Assembly: GCF_036237315.1 (NCBI RefSeq)
Contig: NZ_CP108356.1
Coordinates: 310,001-374,000 of the forward strand
Direction: 5' to 3'
Origin: Streptomyces sp. NBC_01351
GTDB taxonomy: Bacteria; Actinomycetota; Actinomycetes; Streptomycetales; Streptomycetaceae
Length of the DNA stretch: 64,000 nt
The translations under genes and the position numbers were made by a program. Positions 1-7,923 of the stretch are shown here, one piece after another; positions within the stretch are counted from its first letter, which is position 1, and every line of letters begins with the position of its first letter. The notes beneath the pieces were generated by a model. It was not told the origin of the DNA. It saw only the letters and a list, made by a program, of their open reading frames with translations, and ran no database searches.

Positions 1-512
1 CGCCGGCCGCCGCCGTCGTCGTGAACCCCGCGCCGTGCGTCGCCAAGAGCGGGAGCGACGCGACGGAGACCCGTGAGGACTCCTCGGTCGACGAGGGCGA
101 GATCCGGTGGACGGAGTCGACGAAGTACGACGACGCGTTCCGCTGGGCGATCAAGCGCTGGCAGTACGCGGGGGCGAAGATCAAGATCCTCGCGGACTCG
201 GCGACGACCGTCAGCGACCTGGAGTTCGTCGACTATTCGAACGCCGCCGACTCCGCCGCCGGGAACTGGCAGCGGCGTCCGCAGATCGGCGCGACCGACT
301 ACATTCGGTTCAACAGGGCCAAGATGGACGGCTACGACACCGCGATGAAGCGGCAGGTCGCCCTGCACGAGCTGGGGCACGCGCTCGGCCTGTGCCACAA
401 GAGCAACGGCGGCCCCGCCTATGTGCGGTCGATCATGTGGACCGAAGCGCACTCGCTGTTCACGGAGCCGCAGGCCGTCGACAAGGCCAATTACCGAAAG
501 CTGTGGGGCTGA
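1..512 (+). CDS. Secreted metzincin-type zinc metalloprotease, 5'-truncated by window edge
   Basis: The reading frame is open from base 3, so the true start lies left of the window. The first visible residues (PAAAVVVNPAPC) look like the end of a signal peptide; a GTG at 21 is probably internal. Counting from that GTG, the zinc-binding signature HELGHALGLCH covers residues 116-126 (HExxHxxGxxH, with the catalytic Glu at 117), and a Met-turn SIMW follows at about 138-141. This is the metzincin layout, closest to small matrixin-like actinobacterial proteases. It should be an exported peptidase using three His to hold zinc. The stop codon overlaps the ATG of the next gene (TGATG), so the two are probably cotranscribed. 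Substrate unknown. Confidence 0.8.
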   Translation, partial: PAAAVVVNPAPCVAKSGSDATETREDSSVDEGEIRWTESTKYDDAFRWAIKRWQYAGAKIKILADSATTVSDLEFVDYSNAADSAAGNWQRRPQIGATDYIRFNRAKMDGYDTAMKRQVALHELGHALGLCHKSNGGPAYVRSIMWTEAHSLFTEPQAVDKANYRKLWG

Positions 513-1078
513 TGCGCGCAGGGGTATGGACGGTTGCCGGACTGGCCGTGGCCGGGGGGATCACGGCGGGCGGCTGGTACGCGGCCGCCGGGCCGGGCGA
601 GGTCACGGCGGCGGCGGTCTGCGACAGCACCGCGGATCTGTCGACGGACGTCGGTGTCGCCTCGGCGGCGCGGGGCATCGCGGTCGTCGAGGCCGTGCGG
701 AACGTCCGCTACCAGGACGACGAGTCGACTCGGCCCGGCGCGTTCCTCACCACCGAGGTGAGGGTGCTCAGGACGCTGAAGGGCCGCTTCCCGGCGACCC
801 TGCCGCTCACACAGAGCGTGCGGCAGGGCGGAACGCCCGGCCGTTACGTGTCGAGGGAACCGGAGCGCAACGCGGTCCTGGAGCCCGGTCGGCAGTACGT
901 CGTCGCCGTCCGGTTCGGGTCGACGATGGCCGAGCCCGGCACGGAAGCGTGGGTGGCGTACGCCCAGCCGGTACGGCGCGGCGTCGAAGGCGAGGTCGCG
1001 CACTGGAAGCAGGCGGTGGCGCAGGCGCCCCAGGCTGCCGCCCCTGCGGTGTGCGACGACGTGAGCACGGTCGACTGA
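512..1078 (+). CDS. Exported protein of unknown function coupled to the metalloprotease
   Basis: 188 residues. The N-terminus (MRAGVWTVAGLAVAGG) is a signal peptide or membrane anchor. The mature part has two Cys, one near the mature N-terminus (AVCDST) and one near the C-terminus (AVCDDV), that could form a disulfide. The central part is beta-rich (TTEVRVLRTLKG, YVVAVRFGS), resembling hypothetical exported Streptomyces proteins, and I recognise no catalytic motif. Its ATG overlaps the preceding stop by one base, so translation is probably coupled to the protease. It could be an inhibitor, chaperone or substrate of that protease, but that rests only on gene order. Confidence 0.7.
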   Translation: MRAGVWTVAGLAVAGGITAGGWYAAAGPGEVTAAAVCDSTADLSTDVGVASAARGIAVVEAVRNVRYQDDESTRPGAFLTTEVRVLRTLKGRFPATLPLTQSVRQGGTPGRYVSREPERNAVLEPGRQYVVAVRFGSTMAEPGTEAWVAYAQPVRRGVEGEVAHWKQAVAQAPQAAAPAVCDDVSTVD

Positions 1079-1152
1079 GGACGAGGTCATCAGGGCATGG
1101 CCGCTGACCCGGCTGCGGCGGTTCCCACGCTCATGTGTTCGCGCGTGCGTGA

Positions 1153-1194
1153 CCTCGTCCTCGTCCTCGCCCTCGTCCTCGCCCTCGCCCTCGA
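1153..1194. repeat. Hexanucleotide tandem repeat CCTCGN, seven units
   Basis: Seven consecutive 6-bp units (cctcgt, cctcgt, cctcgc, cctcgt, cctcgc, cctcgc, cctcga) lie in the intergenic gap between two convergent genes. Being outside any supported gene, it can vary in copy number without breaking a frame. No function is evident. Confidence 0.75.
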
Positions 1195-1208
1195 CCGGCT
1201 GGTTGGTT

Positions 1209-1227
1209 GGCCGTCCGGCCGGACGCC
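1209..1227. terminator. Hairpin between convergent genes
   Basis: The arms gtccgg/ccggac (1213-1224), extended by GGC/GCC flanks, form a GC-rich hairpin directly downstream of the phytase stop. There is no U-tract, which is usual for Streptomyces terminators. It could serve both convergent transcripts. Confidence 0.4.
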
Positions 1228-1231
1228 GGGA

Positions 1232-2566
1232 TCAGTCGTCGATGCGGTCCATCACCTTGCCGAGGTCGATGAACTTGAAGTTGGTGGCGGTGCGCTCGCC
1301 GTCGTGCGGGCCGTCGTGGCCGTCCTGAACGACGAGGAGGCCGCGCGGGAACTTGGTGCCGAGGGGCTGGCTCAGGGCCGCGGCCCCGTCGCATTCCTCG
1401 GAGCCGTCGATGTCACGGGAGCCGGGCGTGATGCGCAGCCCGGCCTCGTACTCGTTGTCGTCTTCGAGTTCGCGGTCGTAGAAGGCGAAGGTGTTGTCGC
1501 CCTGGCTGGAGGCCATGAGGTAGCCGTCGCCGTCGGACTCGGTGATCAGGGTCAGCCCTTCGACGTCGGCCGAGAGGCGGCGCCCTCCGAAGCCGGGGTC
1601 GGCGCCGGCCGCGCACTCCTCGGTCTCCTCGTCGTACGTGGCCGGGACACCGTACTCCCGGACCTTGTCGACGAGTTCGGGGCGGCCGCCGAGGTCGGCG
1701 CGGACCCGCCAGATACCGACATCCTCCTGACCCGCGTACAGCGTGCCGCTCGCCGGGTCGACGACCATGCCCTCGACCTGGGGGCGTTCGCCCGGCTCGG
1801 CGCAGGGGGTCCAGGAGGTGCCGTTCGGCATGCGGAAGGAGGCCGGCAGTTCCAGGCTGCGGATCTTCCGGTACCCGACGGTGCCGCCGGGGGCGGCGAC
1901 GAGTTCGAGCAGGGCGACGGTCGTCTCGTGGCGGCGGCTGACCAGCGCGTACGAGCGGCCGGTGGCCGGGTCGGTCCAGGTGGCCAGGCCGTAGGCGGTG
2001 CGCTGGTCGTTGATCTCGGCCTGGTCCGCGGAGAAGACCGGGCGGGCGGCGGGGTCGGTGATGTCGGTGAGCGGGCCGCCGGGCCGGCTCCGGTCGATCC
2101 GGTACACGCGGAGGCGGTCGTTGCCGCGGTCGGTGACGACCGCGATGTCCGCGCGGCCCGTGGTCAGGGGCATGCGGTGGACAAGGTCCACGTTGTTGAA
2201 CCGGCCGGGCGCGTCGTCCGGGCCCGGGCCGGCGGGCGCCGCAAGGGCCTGTACCTGGGCCGCGTCGAGGTCGTAGACCCGCAGGCCGCCCTCCTTGGCG
2301 GTGGCGATGACCAGGCTGCGCGCGGGATCGGCGCCATTGCGCCAGATCGCCGGGTCGTCGGCGTTGGCGTTGCCGCCCTCCTCGTCGTCGAAGAGCGGTG
2401 CGGTTTCGGCGACGGGCGTCACGGCCGGGAGCGAGCCTGCGGCGGCCCGGGAGGCCGCGGCGTGCGTGGGAGTGGCGTGGGCCGGCGCGCTGACTCCGGA
2501 GGCCAGCAGCAGCGCGGCGGCGCCCACGACGAGGGCGGCCGGGCGGGTCTGACGTGGCAGGGTCAC
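1232..2566 (-). CDS. Secreted beta-propeller phytase (3-phytase)
   Basis: 444 residues. It has a clear signal peptide with an alanine-rich h-region ending near SAPAHA. The mature protein matches the beta-propeller phytase family, with signatures DDPAIW near the N-terminus, NNVDLVHRM and VTDRGNDRLRVYRID. Later strands include VEGMVVDPASGTLYAGQEDVGIW and SADVEGLTLI. Family members are calcium-dependent and remove phosphate from phytate outside the cell, and the length fits a single-propeller enzyme. The start is GTG with GGAG about 8 nt upstream. Transcribed away from its neighbours; in Streptomyces such genes are often phosphate-regulated, but I did not identify a pho box here. Confidence 0.88.
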   Translation of the reverse strand: MTLPRQTRPAALVVGAAALLLASGVSAPAHATPTHAAASRAAAGSLPAVTPVAETAPLFDDEEGGNANADDPAIWRNGADPARSLVIATAKEGGLRVYDLDAAQVQALAAPAGPGPDDAPGRFNNVDLVHRMPLTTGRADIAVVTDRGNDRLRVYRIDRSRPGGPLTDITDPAARPVFSADQAEINDQRTAYGLATWTDPATGRSYALVSRRHETTVALLELVAAPGGTVGYRKIRSLELPASFRMPNGTSWTPCAEPGERPQVEGMVVDPASGTLYAGQEDVGIWRVRADLGGRPELVDKVREYGVPATYDEETEECAAGADPGFGGRRLSADVEGLTLITESDGDGYLMASSQGDNTFAFYDRELEDDNEYEAGLRITPGSRDIDGSEECDGAAALSQPLGTKFPRGLLVVQDGHDGPHDGERTATNFKFIDLGKVMDRIDD

Positions 2567-2735
2567 GAAGGGACTCCAATGTCAGGTACATGATGAAGAG
2601 TTGGTCGCCGCTGAGCGTCGGTCCACGGGATGGCCGCGGCCTGTTGGCCGGGCGGCCAGGGCGTGTGCGCACGGTGAACTCGAGCACCGTCGCGTCGCCC
2701 ACGGGCGCCGGACCCTCCCGCCCGTCCCGGGGGCG

Positions 2736-3593
2736 TCACGATCGCGGACGCGTCGCGGTGATCACGTAGTAGTCGAGGATGCCCTGCCGGTAGGCGGCCA
2801 GGAAGTTGCGCGGCCAGGTGCCGGGCTTCCACTGGTCCGACAGCCAGCGGTCCCAGCCCTGCCACACTCCGGGGCCGATGGACGTGGCCCTGACGCCGGT
2901 CAGACCGGCCGCGGTGAACGCCTCCGTCAGGGAGGCGAAGGGGCGGGCGATGTCCAGTCCGCTGGCGTACGAGTCGAGGAGCTCGGCGAGCCGTGCGCCG
3001 TGCCCGGGAGCGTCGTCGGGCGTGAAGAAGCTCGCGACGACCACCCGGCCTCCGGGCCGCAGGACCCGGGCCGCCTCGCGGGCGAACGCGTCGAGGTCGT
3101 CGAAGTGCTGGGCGGCCTCGACGCTGTACACGCGGTCGAACTCGCCGTCGCCGAACGGCATCCGCTCCGCCGCGCCCCGCACGAACCGCATCCGCGCCGG
3201 ACCGGCCTCCAGCAGCGCCGCGTTGGCCTGCCGGGCGCGTTCCAGCTGCTGCGGGTGGATGTCCATCCCGGTGAGGTGCGCGGGGGCGTACTCCCACAGG
3301 GCCAGCGCGCAGCCGACGCCGAGGCCGCAGCCGACCTCCAGCATCCGGCGGCCCTCGACCGGGGCCGCACTGCCGAGCACGTGCCGGTACAGGTCCTGCT
3401 GGCTGCGGACGCGGTCGGCGACGGACAACGGCCCGGTGAGGTCGATGGCCTGCCAGTAGCCGAAGTTGATGAATCCGCCGGCGAACACCGGCACCGAGCT
3501 GAGGTCCGCCGGCCCGTACGTCTCCCGGACCGGGGCCCGCATTCCGTCCGCCGCGCTCCGCTCCGACTCCATCGGTTCCGCCACCCGCGTCAC
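2736..3593 (-). CDS. Class I SAM-dependent methyltransferase (Methyltransf_11 type)
   Basis: 285 residues. The SAM-binding motif I is LEVGCGLGVG at about 100, followed by the acidic residue of motif II (GMDIHP) and the post-motif sequence FDRVYSVEAAQHFDD. RVLRPGGRVVVASFF is motif III. An N-terminal segment FINFGYWQ precedes the fold, as in small-molecule C- or O-methyltransferases of the sterol/erythromycin type that act on hydrophobic acceptors. The substrate cannot be read from the sequence. GTG start at 3593; an in-frame ATG at 3572 is an alternative. It stands alone, divergent from the RNA phosphodiesterase gene. Confidence 0.8.
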   Translation of the reverse strand: MTRVAEPMESERSAADGMRAPVRETYGPADLSSVPVFAGGFINFGYWQAIDLTGPLSVADRVRSQQDLYRHVLGSAAPVEGRRMLEVGCGLGVGCALALWEYAPAHLTGMDIHPQQLERARQANAALLEAGPARMRFVRGAAERMPFGDGEFDRVYSVEAAQHFDDLDAFAREAARVLRPGGRVVVASFFTPDDAPGHGARLAELLDSYASGLDIARPFASLTEAFTAAGLTGVRATSIGPGVWQGWDRWLSDQWKPGTWPRNFLAAYRQGILDYYVITATRPRS

Positions 3594-3670
3594 CTCCGCG
3601 TCCAGTGTGGCGCACGGCGAGCGGGGACAGAAGATGACCGGACCGCCTGCGGCACGGTACTAAGTGCACT

Positions 3671-4255
3671 GTGAAGGAAAAGACTCATCCGGCGACCGTT
3701 CGGATATTCATCGCACTCGCCCCGCCGGACGACGCGAAGCAGGAGCTGGAGCGGGAGCTGCTCCCCGCCTACGAGGCGTACCCGCGCATGCGGTGGAACC
3801 GCATCGAGGACTGGCACATCACCCTGGCGTTCCTCGGCGAGCTCCCGGTCGGAGCCGTCGAGCTGCTGCGGCCGCCGCTCGCCGAGCTCGCGGCGGGTCA
3901 CCGGCCCGTACGACTGGCGCTGCGCGGGGGCGGCCACTTCGACGAGCGGGTGTTGTGGACCGGCATCGACGGGGACCTCGACGGGCTGCACCTCCTCGCC
4001 GACAACGTGCGCGCCGCGGTCAGGGAGTGCGGCATCGCCTTCGAGGGCCGGCCACTGCGCCCCCATCTGACCCTGGCCCGGTCCCGCCGCAACGAGCCGC
4101 CCCACGCGGTGGAGGCCGCCGCCGGCCTCAGCGCCTTCACGGGCCGCCCATGGCAGGCCGAACGGCTCCACCTGGTCGGCAGCAACATCGGCCGCGGCCC
4201 GGGGCCGATCCACTACCGCGACATCGAAGCCTGGGACTTCGGCGGCGGGGTCTGA
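3671..4255 (+). CDS. thpR: RNA 2',3'-cyclic phosphodiesterase (2H family, ThpR/LigT)
   Basis: 194 residues with the two hallmark HxTx motifs of the 2H phosphoesterase fold: HITL at 49-52 and HLTL at 132-135. Between them is the usual two-lobed alpha/beta sequence (FIALAPPDDAK at the N-terminus, TGIDGDLDGLHLLADNV in the middle). Family members open 2',3'-cyclic phosphate RNA ends and act in the cytoplasm. The start is GTG at 3671. A TACTAA box at 3658-3663 lies 7 nt before it, with TGACCG 17 nt further up, so the mRNA is probably leaderless. No operon partner. Confidence 0.88.
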   Translation: MKEKTHPATVRIFIALAPPDDAKQELERELLPAYEAYPRMRWNRIEDWHITLAFLGELPVGAVELLRPPLAELAAGHRPVRLALRGGGHFDERVLWTGIDGDLDGLHLLADNVRAAVRECGIAFEGRPLRPHLTLARSRRNEPPHAVEAAAGLSAFTGRPWQAERLHLVGSNIGRGPGPIHYRDIEAWDFGGGV

Positions 4256-4260
4256 ACGCG

Positions 4261-4276
4261 CCGGCCGTTCGGCCGG
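4261..4276. terminator. Hairpin between convergent thpR and DUF3592-like gene
   Basis: A perfect 6-bp stem (ccggcc/ggccgg) with the loop GTTC, immediately after the thpR stop and before the end of the opposite-strand gene. Likely a bidirectional terminator. Confidence 0.5.
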
Positions 4277-4329
4277 TTCGCCGAGGTCGTGCCGCATCTG
4301 ACCGTGGCTCCGCGTCTGTTCGGTCGGAC

Positions 4330-4926
4330 TCATGGCCTGCGACGGGACGCAGTGGCGGGAGCGGGCCTCCTTCGCCCTGCGAGGCCAGTGCACGCTGCGA
4401 GGAGGATCAGCGCCCACAGGGCCGTAGTCCGCGGCGAGGTCTCGCCCTCCACCGACGGGGTCACGCGGCGCTCCGGGTCGTAGGAGACCCGGATCTCCGC
4501 GCCCACCGCGGCCCGGGGCGCGTCCTTGACCTCGGCCGGGTAGCCGCCGGGGCAGGTCAGCGCGAGTCGGTACAGGGTCTTCGTCGCGGAGCCCTCTCCG
4601 TGGGCGTGCTGGTCCTTGGCCTGGACCTCCCGTACGACGCAGGTGGCGACCTCCCCGCGCGCCGTCGTCTGGTCCGCGGTCGCCACCGTCGCCAGAAGCC
4701 CCAGGGCGAGGAACAGCGTTCCGAAGAAGCCACCGCTGCCCCCGACGCGTGCGAAGTACACCGTGCAGGCCGCACAGAGCAGGATCGCCACGCCCGCCAC
4801 GGCCACGGTGGTCGACGGCGCCGAGGAACTGGTGAAGCACCAGTACGCCCACGCGAAGACGACCGCTGCCGCGACGGCCGGCAGGGCCGCGGTCGGCCCC
4901 CACGCGCGCGGTTCCGGCTCTGACAT
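4330..4926 (-). CDS. DUF3592-like membrane protein
   Basis: 198 residues starting MSEPEPRAWG. There are two N-terminal membrane helices (about 14-32 and 37-60), then possibly a third (FFGTLFLALGLLATVAT). A soluble loop of about 85 residues follows, with YRLALTCPGGYPAEVK and VGAEIRVSYDPERRV, and then a C-terminal helix (TTALWALILLAACTGLAG). The extracytoplasmic segment with the YDP pattern is typical of DUF3592 proteins, whose function is unknown. GTG at 4935 is an alternative start; the ATG at 4926 follows a GGTGG-like site. A positively charged tail (RRRP) closes the protein. Confidence 0.65.
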   Translation of the reverse strand: MSEPEPRAWGPTAALPAVAAAVVFAWAYWCFTSSSAPSTTVAVAGVAILLCAACTVYFARVGGSGGFFGTLFLALGLLATVATADQTTARGEVATCVVREVQAKDQHAHGEGSATKTLYRLALTCPGGYPAEVKDAPRAAVGAEIRVSYDPERRVTPSVEGETSPRTTALWALILLAACTGLAGRRRPAPATASRRRP

Positions 4927-4983
4927 GAACACCACCCCCGCAGGGGGGACGCCCGCCGCGCCTCCCCCGGTTTCAGGGATGCG

Positions 4984-6423
4984 TCAGGTGATCGGGGACA
5001 GTCGGGACGGCACCGGCGGCACGGCCGGCGCGGGGGCGCCGTAGGTGGTGGCCAGGGCGCTGCCCGCCTGCCAGGCCGGCCAGTCCATGTTCCAGTCGCC
5101 GATGCCGTTGCCGAAGGGCTCCATGCGCGGGCCGCCGCTGTTGACGACCTCGACGATGTCCCCCTCACGGACCGTTTCGAAGAACCAGGCCGCGTCCTCG
5201 GTGCTCATGCCCGTACAGCCGTGGCTGACGTTCTCCTCGCCCTGCGCTTCCACGGACCAGGGCGCGGCGTGCACGTACTCGCCGCTCCAGGTCACGCGGG
5301 TCGCGTAGCGGACGGGGAGGTCGTAGAACTCGCTCGTGCCCTTCTTGATGCCGATGGAGTCCCCGCGCATCCGCACCTTGGATTCCTTACGGAGGACGAC
5401 CTTGACACCGGCGCGGGTCCTGAATCCGGCCTTGCCGGTGGTGACCGGAATCGTCCTGATGACCCGTCCGTTGCGGCGTACCGTCATCGTGTGCGCGGCC
5501 GAGTCGGTGACCGCCTCGATCCGGTCCGCGACGGTGAACTCGACGCCGTCGGAGGGCCCGCCGTAGACGCCCTCGCCGATCTCTACCCCGTCGAGGCCGC
5601 TGCGGACGCTCACCTTCGTGTGGGCGGGCCAGTACGTGCGGGGGCGGTAGTGCAGGGTCGATTCGTCGACCCAGTGCCAAGCGCCCTCCACGCGGGGGTG
5701 GGAGGTCACCTCCAGCGCCTGTTCCACGCGGGTCCGGGCCAGGCCGTCGTCGGCCGGCACCGGACGGCTCAGTTCCGCCGTGACGATCTCCCCCGCGCCA
5801 TACGTACCGGGGCGCGGCCCGAAGTCCGCCGTCAGCCGGCCGCCGTCCGCGGGCGGCGCCGTCCGGAACACCAGGGTCGCACCCACCGCGGTCCCCGCCG
5901 CGTCCTGCGCGCCGACCCGCACCGTGTACGACTCCCCTGCGCGCAAGGACTCCACGTTCACCCAGCGGCCGCCGCCCGCGCCGAGCACGCCCGCCACGTG
6001 GCGGCCGTGGCCGTCCGTGACCGACACGTCGGTCAGGGATCCCTGCCCCGGCTCGGCCACGGCGATCTCCAGCGGCCCGCCGGCGTCCGTCCCCGGGGCG
6101 GCCCGGTGGGACACGCCGCCGGGGAGCGGCGCCGGGATGACGACTCCGTGCCCGCCGGCGGTGGCCAGCACGCGTTCCTCCCGCCAGCCCTGGCACATGC
6201 CCAGCCGGAACACGTCCACCGTGCACTGCTCCCCACCCGGCCGGACGGCCCCGCGGCCCTCGTCCAGCACCCGGCCCACGAGCAGGCCGACCGCCGGAAC
6301 CCCGGGGTCCCGACCCGCTTCGTCCACGCCGGGCCCGCGGCCGGGGGCCGCCGCACCGACCATCAGCAGGACACTCGCTCCCGCACCCGCAACCGCCATC
6401 CGTGTCCGTCGTGCCCGCCGCAT
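4984..6423 (-). CDS. L,D-transpeptidase with Ig-like domains (YkuD fold), cell-wall cross-linking
   Basis: 479 residues. An N-terminal export helix (about 9-27) is followed by an Ig-like region (about 110-190), a second Ig-like region (about 195-300) and the YkuD catalytic domain (about 305-430). Catalytic residues are visible: His385 in YVHAAPWS, then SHGC with His401 and nucleophile Cys403. The family makes 3-3 peptidoglycan cross-links outside the membrane. Streptomyces paralogues usually read SHGCVGMS; here the residue after Cys is Thr. No lipobox Cys is present, so it is secreted or N-anchored. ATG 6423 is preferred over GTG 6429 because GGGAGGG lies 7 nt upstream of it. Confidence 0.88.
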   Translation of the reverse strand: MRRARRTRMAVAGAGASVLLMVGAAAPGRGPGVDEAGRDPGVPAVGLLVGRVLDEGRGAVRPGGEQCTVDVFRLGMCQGWREERVLATAGGHGVVIPAPLPGGVSHRAAPGTDAGGPLEIAVAEPGQGSLTDVSVTDGHGRHVAGVLGAGGGRWVNVESLRAGESYTVRVGAQDAAGTAVGATLVFRTAPPADGGRLTADFGPRPGTYGAGEIVTAELSRPVPADDGLARTRVEQALEVTSHPRVEGAWHWVDESTLHYRPRTYWPAHTKVSVRSGLDGVEIGEGVYGGPSDGVEFTVADRIEAVTDSAAHTMTVRRNGRVIRTIPVTTGKAGFRTRAGVKVVLRKESKVRMRGDSIGIKKGTSEFYDLPVRYATRVTWSGEYVHAAPWSVEAQGEENVSHGCTGMSTEDAAWFFETVREGDIVEVVNSGGPRMEPFGNGIGDWNMDWPAWQAGSALATTYGAPAPAVPPVPSRLSPIT

Positions 6424-6530
6424 GACCACACCCTCCCTGAACCGCCTGAGCCCGGAGAGGGCATCAAAACGGACAAGAGGCCTGAACGATGATCACCAAC
6501 CCGGCTGTGCCGCCGAACGAGACCCCGAAC

Positions 6531-6929
6531 TCAACCCGCACGGACCACGGCGTCGATCTCCACTTCCACGAGCCACGCGGGATCTATGAAGCGGGAAACC
6601 TCCACGAAGGTGGTGACGGGCCGGATGGAGGCGAACCGCTCTCCGTGTGCCCGCGCGGACTCCTTCCACCGCGTCACGTCGGTCAGCATGACGCGGGTCC
6701 GCACGACGTCCTGGAGCGAGGCCCCTGCCTCGCGCAGCGCCCGCTCGGCGATGTCCAGGCACCGCACCGTCTGGGCGTAGACATCGCCTGGGGCGGCGGT
6801 GGAGCCGTCGTCGGCGATGGGCGCCGTTCCGGCGACGGCGACGAAGTTCCCCGTCCGCACCGCGCGCGAGAAGCCGATCTGCGGTTCGAGGGGCGATCCC
6901 GAGCTGACGATCCGATGTTCGATGTCCAT
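6531..6929 (-). CDS. RidA-family (YjgF/UK114) protein
   Basis: 132 residues, the normal length for this trimeric chorismate-mutase-like fold. Family features include FVAVAGTAPI near 30, AERALREAGASLQDVVRTRVMLTDV in the middle and LVEVEIDAVV at the C-terminus. In RidA proper an Arg just before the last strand (ARxTV) is needed to hydrolyse 2-aminoacrylate. Here the equivalent stretch reads RPVTTFVEV, so the Arg seems displaced. This is therefore more likely one of the Rid paralogue groups than a true imine deaminase. Cytoplasmic, monocistronic. Confidence 0.82.
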   Translation of the reverse strand: MDIEHRIVSSGSPLEPQIGFSRAVRTGNFVAVAGTAPIADDGSTAAPGDVYAQTVRCLDIAERALREAGASLQDVVRTRVMLTDVTRWKESARAHGERFASIRPVTTFVEVSRFIDPAWLVEVEIDAVVRAG

Positions 6930-7039
6930 CTGATCATGGTGCCCGGCACACCTCGACCGGCCCGCCCGTCGTGCGCATAGTGATGAGGCTGTGACCTGGG
7001 GATGTTCAGATCCACGGCGGTGATCACTAAGGTCTCACC

Positions 7040-7786
7040 GTGTCCAACCCTTACGAGATACCGTACGAATCCGCCACCCCGGCCCGCCGCAAGCGGGTGT
7101 GGCCACTGACCGCCGTTCTGGTGGTGTCGGCGGCAGCGCTGGCCGCCCTCGGCCTGAAGCTCACGGGCTCGTCGTCCGACGGTGAAGCCGGCTCCGGCGC
7201 ACCCGCGACTTCCGCTTCCGCTTCCCCCTCCCCCGCATCACCGAAAAAGGCCGCCCCTGCGGGTGGCGCGGCCGACCGGCCGATGATCCCGCTCGCGGAC
7301 GCGTTCCCGGCCCAGGTGAAGGACGCCACCGGCGCGACCTTCACCAGGGTCGGCTCGGTCGCGCTGGCCTCCTGCACCGAGCCCGACTCGGTCGGACCGA
7401 CCCTGGCCGCGCTCATCGAAGGGAGTGCGGGCTGTGTGGGCGAGCAGGTCGCGCTCTACAAGGACGCACAGAACAACCAGTTCAACCTGGCCGTCTTCAC
7501 CATGAAGGACCCACAGGACACCATGATGCTGGTGTCGCGGCTGGCGATGGCCTTCGACGACTACCAGGTGGGCGCGCAGGCGCCGCCGCCCGGTTCCGGC
7601 CTGCGGACGCTGCCGCCGGACAGCGGGATGGTGCAGGCCTTCACCGGCCAGGGCCGCGCCATGGTGGTGGGGTTGGGGCAGTGGTCGGACGGCCGCGTCG
7701 CCGACTACCAACAGTTGGTGGACCGGTTGGACCCGCTGCTGCAGGCGGTCTCGAAGAACGTCGGCGACCACGAGACCAAGAACTGA
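7040..7786 (+). CDS. Single-pass membrane protein of unknown function
   Basis: 248 residues. A short cytoplasmic N-terminus (MSNPYEIPYESATPARRKR) is followed by one membrane helix (VWPLTAVLVVSAAALAALGL, about 20-40), a Ser/Pro/Ala-rich linker (about 50-75) and an extracytoplasmic domain of about 170 residues. That domain contains two Cys (SCTEPD, GCVGEQ) that could pair. No known domain is recognised; similar proteins are common in Streptomyces as hypotheticals. GTG start with TAAGGT 6 nt upstream (7028-7033), so the transcript is probably leaderless. Confidence 0.7.
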   Translation: MSNPYEIPYESATPARRKRVWPLTAVLVVSAAALAALGLKLTGSSSDGEAGSGAPATSASASPSPASPKKAAPAGGAADRPMIPLADAFPAQVKDATGATFTRVGSVALASCTEPDSVGPTLAALIEGSAGCVGEQVALYKDAQNNQFNLAVFTMKDPQDTMMLVSRLAMAFDDYQVGAQAPPPGSGLRTLPPDSGMVQAFTGQGRAMVVGLGQWSDGRVADYQQLVDRLDPLLQAVSKNVGDHETKN

Positions 7787-7923
7787 CTCGGCCCGACGTC
7801 GGCGAGCGGCTCGGCACCGGGCAGCTCACGTGCCGATCCGCTCCGCGGTCGCGGGCCGGATCGGCCAGGTCTAGGCTGGTGCCACTGCCTTGCCCTGGCA
7901 CTCCGTACGACAGGAGGCATGCC

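Noticed and set aside
1097..2593. Long open frame opposite the phytase gene
   Set aside because: GC-rich third positions create long antisense frames; the opposite strand encodes a clear phytase with signal peptide.
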